The position numbers and the translations under genes were made by a program. Positions 23,867-33,379 of a stretch of DNA of 64,000 nt are shown one piece after another. The stretch spans positions 170,731,121 to 170,795,120 of the forward strand of contig CM061919.1 of the NCBI GenBank assembly GCA_031002005.1, given 5' to 3'. Position 1 is the first letter of the stretch. Each line of letters begins with the position of its first letter. Source of the stretch: Vandiemenella viatica (taxonomy: Eukaryota; Arthropoda; Insecta; Orthoptera; Morabidae). The notes under the pieces are model-generated. The model did not search any database and had not been told where the DNA came from. It saw only the letters and a program-made list of their open reading frames with translations.

Positions 23867-26584
23867 TTATTCTACTTCGTTTATAATACTAAGAGGTACT
23901 CTGTACCGGTGCCAAGGTTTTGGTTGGCATGTGCCGATATCTTTTAGTCGATCATCTGTGTTTCTGTCCTTGTCTAATTTTTCATGTAATTTCTTAGTTT
24001 GTCTTCTAATTTCAGTTGCAATATTGTTTATGTCTGCTTGATGGTGAAGTTGTCTGATGGGTGTATATCTTTGGGCGCCAAGAATGATTCTCAGGCATCG
24101 ATTTTGGAACCTCTGAAGTGGTTCAATGTTTGTTTTTGCTGCAATTCCCCATATTTGACACCCATATAGTAGAAATGGCAGTATCACTGTTTTATAAATC
24201 CTGAGTTTGGTTTTGGTTGTTAGCTCTTTACTGTTCAGTATTGGGTATAAGTTTGCGGTTATGGCTATCCCCTTCTTGACTCTTTCTCTGATGTGTTCCT
24301 TGAAGATCATCTTCTGATCCAGCTGGACGCCTAAGTATCGGTGTGCTTTGGTCCATGGAATTACCTGCCCTGCTATTTCCAATCGTGGGAGTCTATCAAA
24401 ATCGGGGTTCTTTTTCGTTAGATACATTGTTGCACATTTCGCTATATTGATTGTTATTTTGTTGGACTTGCACCATTCGGTGAGCTTCCTTATTCCTTTT
24501 TGTAGTCTTGTTATGTTATGTTCGTGCTGGTTCCCGATTGTGAAAAGTACTTTATCGTCCACAAATTGGGCCAGGAAGACTCCTTTTGGCAATGGGATGT
24601 CGTTTGCATATATGATGTAGAGTATTGGTGATAGTGCCGACCCTTGGGGGATCCCTTCCGTGGCTTCAAGAATGGACGAATTTGCTCCTTCATGTGTTAC
24701 TAAGAATCTTCTTCCTTTTAGGTAATTTCCTATTAGTTTTATGTAGCAGCTCGGGATTTTTGTTTTCTGCTGTAATTTACATATTAAGTTGTCTGTCCAC
24801 ACTTTATCATATGCTTTTTCCACGTCTATGAAAATAGCTGCTACTGACTTCCCTTTGTTGAAAGCCTGCATTGTTTTCTCAGCCAGGTGTAATAGTAATA
24901 TTGTTGCTGAAACCCTTGATTGGCAGCCAAATTGCTCTTTTCTAATTGTCGAGTTTTCCTTTAAGTTTTCTTTAATCCTCTTAAGTACTATCCTCTCAAT
25001 TACTTTCCCTGGAGAGCTTAGGAGGCTAATTGGTCTATAACTGTCAGGCTTCTCCGGGTCTTTGCCTGGTTTAGGGATAGTAATAATCTTTGCTGTCTTC
25101 CACTGGGCTGGGTAGTGGCCTAAAGTCATTCCTGCATTTATTATTCTTGTTAGGAGCACTGTCGCCTTTTTTGGCATGTTCTTCAGATGGTTGTTGGTTA
25201 TGTTGTCTAATCCTGGAGCTTTCTTGCTTTTCAATTTCTTAATGGTTTCGCTTACCTCTCTCGGTGTGGTTAATAGTGGCATATTGTTAGTTGGGGCCAC
25301 TCGGATGTTTGTTGCTCTCCGCTGTATTGTTTCCTCTATTTGTTTTTCTCTCGCATTTAGCTGGTAGTTAGGGGTTGTAAATTGTTTGGCGAATGTCTCT
25401 GCAAGTATTTCTGCTTTTGCCATGGGTAAGAAGGTGACACCGTCTGGTCCGTTTATTCCTGTTCTTGCTTGTTTTGGTGTTTTTAGTGCACGTATTAACT
25501 GCCATGCTTCTCGTTTCTCTAGAAGCAAGTTAGACATTTTATCTTCCCACTTCTCAATTTTCCTTTCGGTTAGTCTTCTTTTGAGTTCGCGGGCTAAACG
25601 GTGGTACTCTGTACGGTCATGTGGGTCCCTATACTTTTGCCATAACTTGCGGTGTCTATTTTTCAGATACTTTAGGTCTTCCAACAGGGGAGGAAGCTTT
25701 GTTAGGTATTGTTCTTCATAGATGGTTGTTGTTGTTGCTTTGGTTTCTGCCTCCGTGATTGCTTTCTCTAGATGTTTTACGGCTGCCTCAATGTCATCCG
25801 GCGTATTTAACGGGAGATTTGGTCTTACTTGATTTTGGATTATGTTGCTGTATTGCTTCCAGTTTATCTCCGTTTTTCTCCTTGGTGAACTGTGGTTAGG
25901 AATCCATCTTGTTAGTTGTATTTTCACCGGTTGATGGTCTGATGATAGATCGTTTGTCGTGAACATATTTACTTCCTGCGTTATGTTCTTAGTTATTGCG
26001 ATATCTAGGATGTCTGAATTTTGATGGCTATTGTAGGGAATAAACGTCGGTTCTGTTGGCCCGATCACTGCTATGTTCCTTTCTCCCGCCAGGCGGAACA
26101 GTTGTTCTCCTCTCCAGTTATTTCTAATTGAGTTCCATTGCCAGTGCTTAGCATTCAGGTCTCCTCCTATTAGGACTTTTCCGCCTGTGGAGAGTATGGC
26201 GTCTAAGTCCTGCTCCAGTAGGTTTCTGCTTGGTGATAAGTATGCTGCTACTAATACTACGTGTCCTTCTCGGGATTGTATTTTAACAGCGGTCGCTTCT
26301 GCTTCTCTCAGTGCTGGTATTTGGACTGACTGGTGAGTGATTGTGTTTCGTATGATGACTGCCGTTCCTCCTCCCCTGATTCTGGGCCGATCTGTTCTGT
26401 ACATTGTCATTCCTCCTATTTTGATATTGTCCTTTTGTTTTAAGTGGGTTTCACTGATGAGCATTATGTCAACTTGGTTCTGGTGGATGAAGTTTTTCAG
26501 CTCTTCTACTTTATTTTTCATTCCATTCGCGTTCCATATGTATATAGTTGCATCTTGTAGTTTGTAGCTTGGGTGTCTGGTCAT
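23867..26584 (-). CDS. LINE ORF2: endonuclease and reverse transcriptase
   Basis: An intact 905-codon frame. The N-terminal apurinic-type endonuclease has 'WNANGM' (17-22), 'ETHL' (45-48), 'GGDLNA' (140-145) and 'SDHQPV' (215-220). The RT has 'KKAPGLDNI' (454-462), motif A 'FIDVEKAYD' (585-593), motif B 'GIPQGSALSP' (644-653) and the catalytic 'FVDD' (674-677, a variant of FADD), then 'YLGVQLD' in the thumb. All three RT aspartates are present. The protein nicks target DNA and reverse-transcribes the element RNA. The start ATG lies 37 bases past the ORF1 stop. It looks full length and undamaged, unlike its ORF1. Confidence 0.9.
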   Translation of the reverse strand: MTRHPSYKLQDATIYIWNANGMKNKVEELKNFIHQNQVDIMLISETHLKQKDNIKIGGMTMYRTDRPRIRGGGTAVIIRNTITHQSVQIPALREAEATAVKIQSREGHVVLVAAYLSPSRNLLEQDLDAILSTGGKVLIGGDLNAKHWQWNSIRNNWRGEQLFRLAGERNIAVIGPTEPTFIPYNSHQNSDILDIAITKNITQEVNMFTTNDLSSDHQPVKIQLTRWIPNHSSPRRKTEINWKQYSNIIQNQVRPNLPLNTPDDIEAAVKHLEKAITEAETKATTTTIYEEQYLTKLPPLLEDLKYLKNRHRKLWQKYRDPHDRTEYHRLARELKRRLTERKIEKWEDKMSNLLLEKREAWQLIRALKTPKQARTGINGPDGVTFLPMAKAEILAETFAKQFTTPNYQLNAREKQIEETIQRRATNIRVAPTNNMPLLTTPREVSETIKKLKSKKAPGLDNITNNHLKNMPKKATVLLTRIINAGMTLGHYPAQWKTAKIITIPKPGKDPEKPDSYRPISLLSSPGKVIERIVLKRIKENLKENSTIRKEQFGCQSRVSATILLLHLAEKTMQAFNKGKSVAAIFIDVEKAYDKVWTDNLICKLQQKTKIPSCYIKLIGNYLKGRRFLVTHEGANSSILEATEGIPQGSALSPILYIIYANDIPLPKGVFLAQFVDDKVLFTIGNQHEHNITRLQKGIRKLTEWCKSNKITINIAKCATMYLTKKNPDFDRLPRLEIAGQVIPWTKAHRYLGVQLDQKMIFKEHIRERVKKGIAITANLYPILNSKELTTKTKLRIYKTVILPFLLYGCQIWGIAAKTNIEPLQRFQNRCLRIILGAQRYTPIRQLHHQADINNIATEIRRQTKKLHEKLDKDRNTDDRLKDIGTCQPKPWHRYRVPLSIINEVE

Positions 26585-26621
26585 TATTCGAACAATGATA
26601 GCACTCCTTCAGCTAGGGCCA

Positions 26622-27996
26622 TTATTTTCCCCCATGTTCCTCTGGTATTTTCACTATTGTTGTAACTTCTTTCATCTTTGTCAATATGGTCTTAATTGTC
26701 CCTGCTATTTCGGATACCATGTCTTCTGGTTCGTCGCCCTCATCATCGCTCTTCTTGTGTTTGTCACTTTGTCTGTTTCTTTGGCGGTATTTGCCTGCTG
26801 TGATGTCTGCGTAGGTTTTCTGATTTCCTTTTAGTTTTTTGTTGCTTTCTCTTCCTTCAGTTTTATCCTCTTTGGTTCCAATGTTTTCGATTGTTGTATC
26901 TTTTTCTGGGTCGTTCACCTCTTTCCCGTTTTTAATATTGTCTTTTGCATTTTGGTTGGGTCTCGGTGGTCTTATTGCTGCCTGGAACACCGGGCATCCC
27001 CTCCATGAAGCTGCGTGCGGACCCTGGCAGTTGGCGCATTTGGCTGGTGATTTTTCTGGCAACTTGCATTCCTTTGTGGAATGGTATTCAGCACATTTTA
27101 CACATCTTTGTGGGAGTGTACAGTAATTTGCAGTATGCCCTATTCTTTGGCACCTCATACATTGTGGTGGACCTAGGGGACTTCTGTATCGTTCCACCTG
27201 TATCCTGGTATATAAAATTGCTCGCTCGTTGTAGATACGTTCCGAGTCAGCCGGTGAATTGAGTGTAACTTGGTAGACCGCTAGCGGGATCAGTGTCTTG
27301 GTGGACGTATCTTTTTTCTTAAATTGGTGCACACTTTGCACTCCATAGCCTTTTTGTTTTAACTCAGCTTCTATCTCTTCTGTTTTTACTGTTGGCGGCA
27401 ATCCTTTTATTACTACCTTTAGTGGCCTGTCTTTTGGTAATTGATACGTATAGAAGGGTATTCCATTTTCTTTAAAAAATCTGTTAATGAACTCGTAGTC
27501 CTGTATGTTTTCCACATGGTACTTCAACGTGTCACCTCTGTATACAACCTTTAGGTTCCCTTGCAACTTCTCTTTAATTATTTGGTTCATTTGAATGAAT
27601 TCTTTAACCACTCCGATAACAATTGGTGGAAAGGTTTCCTTCTTTTGCTCTGGCTGAGTACTTGAGTTTTGAGCATTTGGTGTCTCCTCTTCTTTCTTAT
27701 TGTCCTGGTGTCCTGGTTTCCCAATGCCTCCAATGGTGTAAATCGGTTTTGTGTCGGAATTTCCGTGTTGCTTCTTGCTTGCTTTGTTTTGCCACTCTGT
27801 CTGCCGCCGCGTTTCCTTTTGCCTTTCACTTCTGTGAATCGGGAAAAATCCTTGTTTTGACTGCTAGCTGGTCTGAGTAGAATATTGTTGATGTTGTCTG
27901 GGTTGATATCTCACATTCACTATCACTTTCACTGTAGGATTGGGCTTCAGACATTGCCATATCTGACGCGCTCCCACTTGTTGCCATTTTCTTCAT
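26622..27996 (-). pseudogene. LINE ORF1 (gag-like), with two frameshifts
   Basis: The last frame covers 26622-27611 and holds three zinc knuckles: 'CMRCQRIGHTANYC' (CX2CX4HX4C), 'CVKCAEYHSTKEC' and 'CANCQGPHAASWRGC'. Upstream, the natural protein appears to continue as 'EETPNAQNSSTQPEQKKETF', but that joins 'KGKRKRGGRQSGKTKQ' only through a frame change near 27700-27720. A second frame change near 27840-27870 links to the N-terminal part, whose first ATG is at 27996. ORF1 normally binds element RNA. As read, this copy cannot make it in one piece unless the shifts are sequence errors. Confidence 0.8.
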
Positions 27997-28240
27997 TGCC
28001 GAATTGTCCGCCAGTCCGTGTCCAGTGCCGTGCGCCGAGGTGTCCGTTGCCGTAGGTCCAATCCGTCGCCGTGTGTAGTTGCCGGGTAAATCTGCAGTCA
28101 CTGAGCCTAATCGTAGTCCACAATCAATGTCCGGGTAGTTTGCAAAGCCGTTATACGATTCCAGTTAACCAGCAGGAAATAGTTGTTCACACTACGAATA
28201 TCTCAGCGGAACTCTGAATTGACTCTGTCCAGGCGATCTG

Positions 28241-28248
28241 TTTATATA
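28241..28248 (-). promoter_or_regulatory. TATA-like box upstream of LINE ORF1
   Basis: TATATAAA on the minus strand, followed about 27-30 bases later by 'gtcaattcagag', a plausible initiator. Jockey-type LINEs usually rely on internal TATA-less promoters, so this may belong to flanking DNA, or the insertion may sit downstream of another promoter. Confidence 0.35.
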
Positions 28249-28259
28249 GAGTCTATCGA

Positions 28260-29828
28260 ATTTACGAGAATTCTTCAAAGGCATCCGCCCGATATTTCTC
28301 GATCATAAACAATCACTCAAACAATCAAACATATTAAAAACAATCGGAATTGATACAAAATTAATTAATAACATTACAAAATGATTAGAAATGGTAATTA
28401 GAGATACTTGAATACAAAATTATTTACAGAAATCCTTTCAAATGGTGGAAAATTGTCCTGTAGACATCGTAACTTACATTAATATATGGAATTACAAACT
28501 TTTAATAAATTCTCTTGCATCATTCGGTTCTTAAACATATTAAATGGTCTTTAAATAATTTTCTTACCTAAAACAAAGTCTATATACACTTATTTACAAG
28601 AAATTACAAAATAAACATCAAATCACTTTCAAGCAAACTTTAGCTCATTACAAATACTTCATCCAGTACACTGCTATTCAAAATTCAGGTATAAGGGCTG
28701 TTACAGTACGTAAAGGAAAGTGAAAGAATAACCAGCTAAAAGCAGGTAGAAGCTAAGCTAAACCATTTGTAAATGCTGAGAGATGTCAATTCTACCGATT
28801 GCGCAACAGTCAGAAATTCTGTGAACACCTGAAAATAGTTCTCTTGTTATGCAGCATATTATCAATAATCCAATTACACAATACTTTCCTTTTATTCAAT
28901 TAACGGTAATACTCTGCAAACTTCAAATCAATTCTTTTATTATAGTATTCGTAATTCATAAAGTTTCATATTTATTTTGCTCATTAGCTTTTGGTATACG
29001 ACAATTTTAATACATAGCCTATATTTTTTTTCTTCTTTAGCTAATCAACAACACATTACTTCCAAAATAATAGCCTATTACTTCACGCCCTTGGGCATAA
29101 ATTCGGATTTTTTTCCGCTCCACCAAAATCAGATTCAAGTCATTCCTCCATCATTGAAGCCCAAAAGTTATTCTGCTTTGGATTCATCCAGTCAAATTGC
29201 TTATTTTCCCCTGACTTGGTGATCTTTGTTCTTTCAACTTAATAATGCATAATTATTTTTAGAATTATAACTATTTATTAAAGTGGTTTTAATATCAATT
29301 TATACAAACAGTGAGTATAGGGCCTATGTACGCTCACAGAATCTACAAAGTTGAATAAGGAGTCGATGAGACACATCAAGATTTTGCTGGGCTACGTTGG
29401 GGAAAAGGGGGGAGGGGATTCGGAGTCAAGCCAAGTAGCTTTTTATGCATATTATTTGTCATAATTGCAATAAGGTAAAGAACACACAACAACCTGTGAA
29501 TATTTATTTTCGTCATTTAATTATCCCCGTATGTAATTTACGCGAGTTTGAAGAGACAAAACAGTAAAAAATGTCTTCTGGAATCAATTGGGGGGGGGGG
29601 GGCGGAAGCTACGCGTCACGCCGCGGGGGGAGGGGGTTCACAGTACACTTTATTCCTACTGTGCTCAAGTCAAGTTTTGTGATTGTTTGGGGGGGGGATA
29701 TAACCCAATTTTGCTGAAAATGGTTAAATATTACTAAATATTCCTCGCCCGTGATATGAAATTATGTAAAAGTGCTAGTCATCATTACCAACAACAAGTA
29801 AATAGTTCCAACTGACAACATACATACT
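28260..29828. other. No gene seen; G-tract repeats near 29.4-29.7 kb
   Basis: AT-rich flank of the LINE, then a region with several G8-G14 tracts and a CpG-rich patch ('ctacgcgtcacgccgcgg' near 29610). The reading frames are short and have no domain. Confidence 0.3.
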
Positions 29829-29836
29829 CTTCGATC

Positions 29837-30097
29837 CAGGGCCGGCGTTAGGGAGGGGTAAGCAGGACAAAAGTACCCCGGGACCGAACCTCCAAAAAGG
29901 GGCCCGCCGACCAGGGTGCCTAGCTTAACGGCAATCAAACGCAATTTTTAAAACCTGCACCTATGATTTTGAACGTTCTTACAATAAAATTATTTTAACT
30001 TTATACAAAATACCAAAGTTTAAAGTAAAAAAATTCGTCAGGGGGTGGGGAGCTTCGAAAGTTTACCTGGGGCCCGAGAATCCTAGCACTGGTCCTG
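29837..30097 (+). mobile_element. MITE with perfect 8-bp TSD
   Basis: The 261-bp element has ends CAGGGCCGGCGTTAGG and, inward from the right, CAGGACCAGTGCTAGG (12 of 16 identical). CTTCGATC at 29829-29836 is repeated at 30098-30105. An 8-bp duplication fits a hAT-type element. A partial relative lies at 11480-11629. Confidence 0.88.
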
Positions 30098-30145
30098 CTT
30101 CGATCCCACAAACAGCCCTTTTAATCACCACTGGCCTCACATTCA

Positions 30146-31583
30146 AGGTCAGGCCACATTAGACCGAGCCGAGCCCGCGCCGTCACCGCACCAACACTCG
30201 GCCGAGTCGCCCCCCTCATGTCCACACTGATTCGTAACACGGCCGTGTGACGGTCGGGTTCCTACTAGTCTCCATTAACGTATACACTTGACTGTTTCAC
30301 GGAAATAATGTTAAAAAAATTACCTTAAAAGTGATTTGGGGATCGTAGTTGCGGCTACGACCCGTACTTTATTATAGAGTATCGTACTTTATAATCTACG
30401 AAAGTAATAAAGTGCGTTAAAATATATATATATATATATATTTTTCTGACTCCTGTTATCTCCTAATTGTTTGATCTCTTATGCACAAAAATAGTATTCC
30501 AAAGCAATTTTAACAAATGATCGTCACACTGGATTGAAAGATTGTCGTGTATCCCTACATAGTCACGATTAAATGTTAAGCGTCACTCACTTCACATTTA
30601 ACTTCTGTTTTGGTAGAGGTTCCTTTCGATTCATTCAACATTTTTTTTAACGAAAACGAATAAGATTATTATACATTTTTATTTAAATGCAGACCGCAAA
30701 GATTCTGTAAAATAATCATTTCATGTGATCTAAAAATTCCAGTCACGAAGTTACTTATCGGCCGCGCAGTACACCTCTATCCTTGTCACCTAATTTGAAA
30801 AGTAAAATTACAGTTTAACGTGAAATTCGAAGCACAAAGCGTCGTAACATCTTAACATTAACAAATCAAAGCTTTGCTAGAGGTGAATGTCAATTTTAAG
30901 ACCCAAGAAAATTACAGCTGAGACAGGGATTTGAACCAGGTACTTTCAGTTCTCCAATCGTACGCCGTAACCATCTGAGTCAAGAGATGAATCTCGATGT
31001 AATCCAAAATTATTATTCAAACATAATAAAATAAACGTACTTTTATTCTACATAATTTATTTTTGCTATCCGAAAACACAAATGCACAGTACTTTTATAT
31101 GATTGAATACATATTTTTCAGCACTTCTAGAGTCAGATGCTTGCGGCGTATGATTTGAGTACGGAAGGTCCCCGGTTCAAAATCCGGATCTCGGATACAA
31201 TTTTTACAGGCTTTAAAATCGATTTTCAACTCCGACAAAGCTTTGATTTGTTAATGCGAAGATGTAAGGGCTACCTACATTTTACGAACATTTGATGAAC
31301 CTGAAGTGAGGCTGGAAAAAAGGGTCACTTTTCTAAAGCAATCAGTAACGCTAAAACATTTAGTCTTAAAGGACCGGAAATTTCCGAAGTCTTTCTATCC
31401 GATTCTCCATATCGACCAGCCTGACACCGGCCCGCACCGAACGAATCACGGCCAACACACGGCCGAGTGTCGGCCGACATGCGGTGTAGTTTGAATCACT
31501 TCAATGGGAGTAAGCGACAACAATAAGATAAGTGACGGTGCGGTGACTATGCGGGTGCGATGCGGTCTAGTGTGGCCCGACCT
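30146..31583. mobile_element. 1.44-kb TIR element with 3-bp TSD
   Basis: The left end 'aggtcaggccacattagac' and the inward-read right end 'aggtcgggccacactagac' match, and similarity continues for about 45 bp ('gtcaccgcacc' on both). TCA flanks each end, compatible with a 3-bp PIF/Harbinger-like duplication. No transposase is visible inside, so it is non-autonomous. The interior carries an inverted pair of tRNA-like modules. Confidence 0.7.
30842..31276. repeat. Inverted pair of tRNA-like modules
   Basis: The outer arms share 'taacaaatcaaagctttg' in inverted orientation (about 30860-30877 and its complement near 31236-31253). Inside each arm is a tRNA-like head: minus strand 'ctggttcaaatccctg' (B box) at about 30930-30950 and plus strand 'ccggttcaaaatccgg' at about 31178-31193. 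'gcgtatgattt' / 'gcgtacgattgg' match between arms. Total arm similarity is about 150 bp, with a spacer of about 110 bp. Confidence 0.7.
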
Positions 31584-31612
31584 TCAGGAGGACGCAGGTG
31601 CTAATACCGGTC

Positions 31613-31768
31613 CGGCCATCCCGATTTTGGTTTTCCATGGTTACCCGAGATCACTCCAGGCAAATGCCGGGATGGTTTCCTCAAAAGAATATTCATTCTC
31701 CATCCTAGCTCCCATTCCTCTCCTCTAATGACCTCAAGGTTGAGACGTAAAGTCATAAAAAAAATGAC
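31613..31768 (+). repeat. SINE family A copy, 5'-truncated
   Basis: The family body runs from 'ccgattttggttttccatgg' through 'ccaggcaaatgccgggatgg' to 'gagacgtaaagtcat' and a short A-run. Confidence 0.75.
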
Positions 31769-31794
31769 TATTAACGAGTAAAGTTTTTATATAC

Positions 31795-32260
31795 AGGGTA
31801 TCCCATAAGTAGCGCTACAAACTTTGAGGAAGTTGAGAGCATCAAACGATTCAAAACAGCTCATGTAACCATAGCCAGGAACGTCATTTTTCGTTCCTAG
31901 GCGACGCTGTTTATCAGTCTTGTGTATTTATATATATATGCTTAACGTCTCTCTAACAGCGAGGTCTTTAGAGACGGGAAAGGATGGGGGGGGGGGGGGG
32001 GGCAAGAAATGGGAAAGAATTCGGCCATGGCCTTTGGAAGGAAGCATCCCGGCATTTGCCTGGAGTGATTTGGGAAACCATGGAAAACCAAATCTGGATG
32101 CCCGGACGGGTAGTCTTGTGTAGTTCGCGAAGAGCCGACGGAAATGCACGAGCAGCTGATCGATTGTACCGAGAGATGCACAAGCCCACTGTAGTTTTTC
32201 CACGTGTGTATCGCAGTTTGTGCGGAAGTGGATCTATCTTTGGTACAGGCATAAACTACT
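31795..32260. mobile_element. Mariner-like end fragment, interrupted by a SINE
   Basis: 'acagggtatcccataagtag' followed by 'gctacaaactttgagg' resembles the start of the mariner-like TIR at 33380 ('cagggtatttaaaa', 'ttacaactttgaaa'). The sequence resumes after the SINE at 32123. Only one terminus is visible. No transposase motif was recognised in the short remainder. Confidence 0.5.
31927..32111 (-). mobile_element. SINE family A copy with 11-bp TSD
   Basis: AGTCTTGTGTA at 31916-31926 is repeated exactly at 32112-32122. On the minus strand the insert starts within 'cccgtccgggcatcc', so the tRNA-like head is truncated. It runs through 'ccatggttttcc' and 'ggccatggccgaattc' to the 'agagagacgttaagc' tail. 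A C-run of about 18 lies mid-element. Confidence 0.9.
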
Positions 32261-32289
32261 CGTACTCTCCCCCCCCCCCCAAAAAAAAG

Positions 32290-33375
32290 TAAACTAGTGA
32301 ATATCGTAAAGAGGAAACCACCAATAATCTGGCCAGGCGGTGTAACTCATATCTAAAGTAGTTTTATAATAATGAATTTGAATAAATGTTCTAATCTCTT
32401 CTTACGTCCTTTAATTTATTGTACCTCAATAACGTTGCCATGACGCACTCAGACGAAATTCCGAATCTGATGTTTACCTCTTTAAAGTTTTAACCTGTAC
32501 TTACAGCAAACTATTTGTGCTGGCTTTCTCGAGATGGGTTCCGATTATTTTAAAACGCCGATCAGCGGCCTTTCAGTCTAGAAATCTTTAAGAAATCTCA
32601 TTTACAATTTCTCCTCCCTCTCCCACCGCTCAAATAAGTGAGAAAGCGACATCTGTTTTACAAGTCCGACAGTAGTGATCAGGACAGATAGCAATTTATT
32701 TACATCAGATATATTACACACGTTTTGTTCAGATAAACTCCACTTCAGAAAGAAAAAAAAAGTCATTAGTACAGGTTTGCCGAAACTAGATTTGAGCCTT
32801 CCGAAATAGAGCGTATATTAAATTTTCCACGTGTTGCGGTTGAAATTTTAGGGTAAAAAAATGAAAACTCTAAGTTACTTTTATCACTGCTTATCAAGCA
32901 TCAACACAGTTTGACAAGTTGTTCTAGAGCGGGCATCCACTATCATAAGTATTTCACAAATAAAAAGGTAACTTAAATCCTTCAACACAAAGGATGACAA
33001 ATAGCCATGGATTTATGGTAGTTTGCTTCAGCCTTAAACATACTGCGTAGGATGAGCTGCCGACTGTGCTTCTATAAGAATTTATTGAAACACGACTCAG
33101 TGTTAAAACTTTAATAATCTACACGAGTTTCATGTTCCTAAAAATACATATTTAAGTGTCCATCAAGTTTTCTTTTATTTTCCAAAATGGAAAAAAATTA
33201 TAACTTATTTCTGAATTTAATTAGATTGGTTAGACTACTTTAGAAATCGCTCCTATCATTGACTTCCGATTCAATGGTTCATGAAGTTTATACCCAAATT
33301 TAGAGCGTTTGCATGGACCATTAAACATTTTCATGTATAGTACGTTGTGCATAGAGTTCTATAGAAACCAGGTAC
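32290..33375. other. No feature seen
   Basis: AT-rich spacer between the mariner fragment and the intact-ended mariner-like element. No coding frame was recognised. Confidence 0.3.
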
Positions 33376-33379
33376 TGTA

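Larger units (their letters stand above)
23800..28250 (-). mobile_element. Near full-length Jockey-like LINE
   Basis: Two ORFs lie in the usual order: ORF1 with gag-like zinc knuckles, then ORF2 with endonuclease and reverse transcriptase, separated by 37 bases. There is a 5' leader upstream of ORF1 and a short 3' region after ORF2. I could not fix the exact ends: no long A tail or clear target duplication was found. The layout and motif set fit the Jockey superclade; the clade within it is inference. Confidence 0.8.

Noticed and set aside
24348..26834. Many plus-strand open frames over the LINE
   Set aside because: They are antisense shadows of ORF2 and ORF1. Their peptides have no domain, while the minus frame has a full set of endonuclease and RT motifs.
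2868..31200. True tRNA genes at 2.9, 3.7, 11.2, 30.9 and 31.15 kb
   Set aside because: A and B boxes are present, but acceptor stems do not pair and the bodies continue into non-tRNA sequence, as in SINEs.
31928..32292. Several overlapping frames with poly-Gly or poly-Pro
   Set aside because: Produced by a SINE containing an 18-base homopolymer. A target-site duplication proves the insertion.
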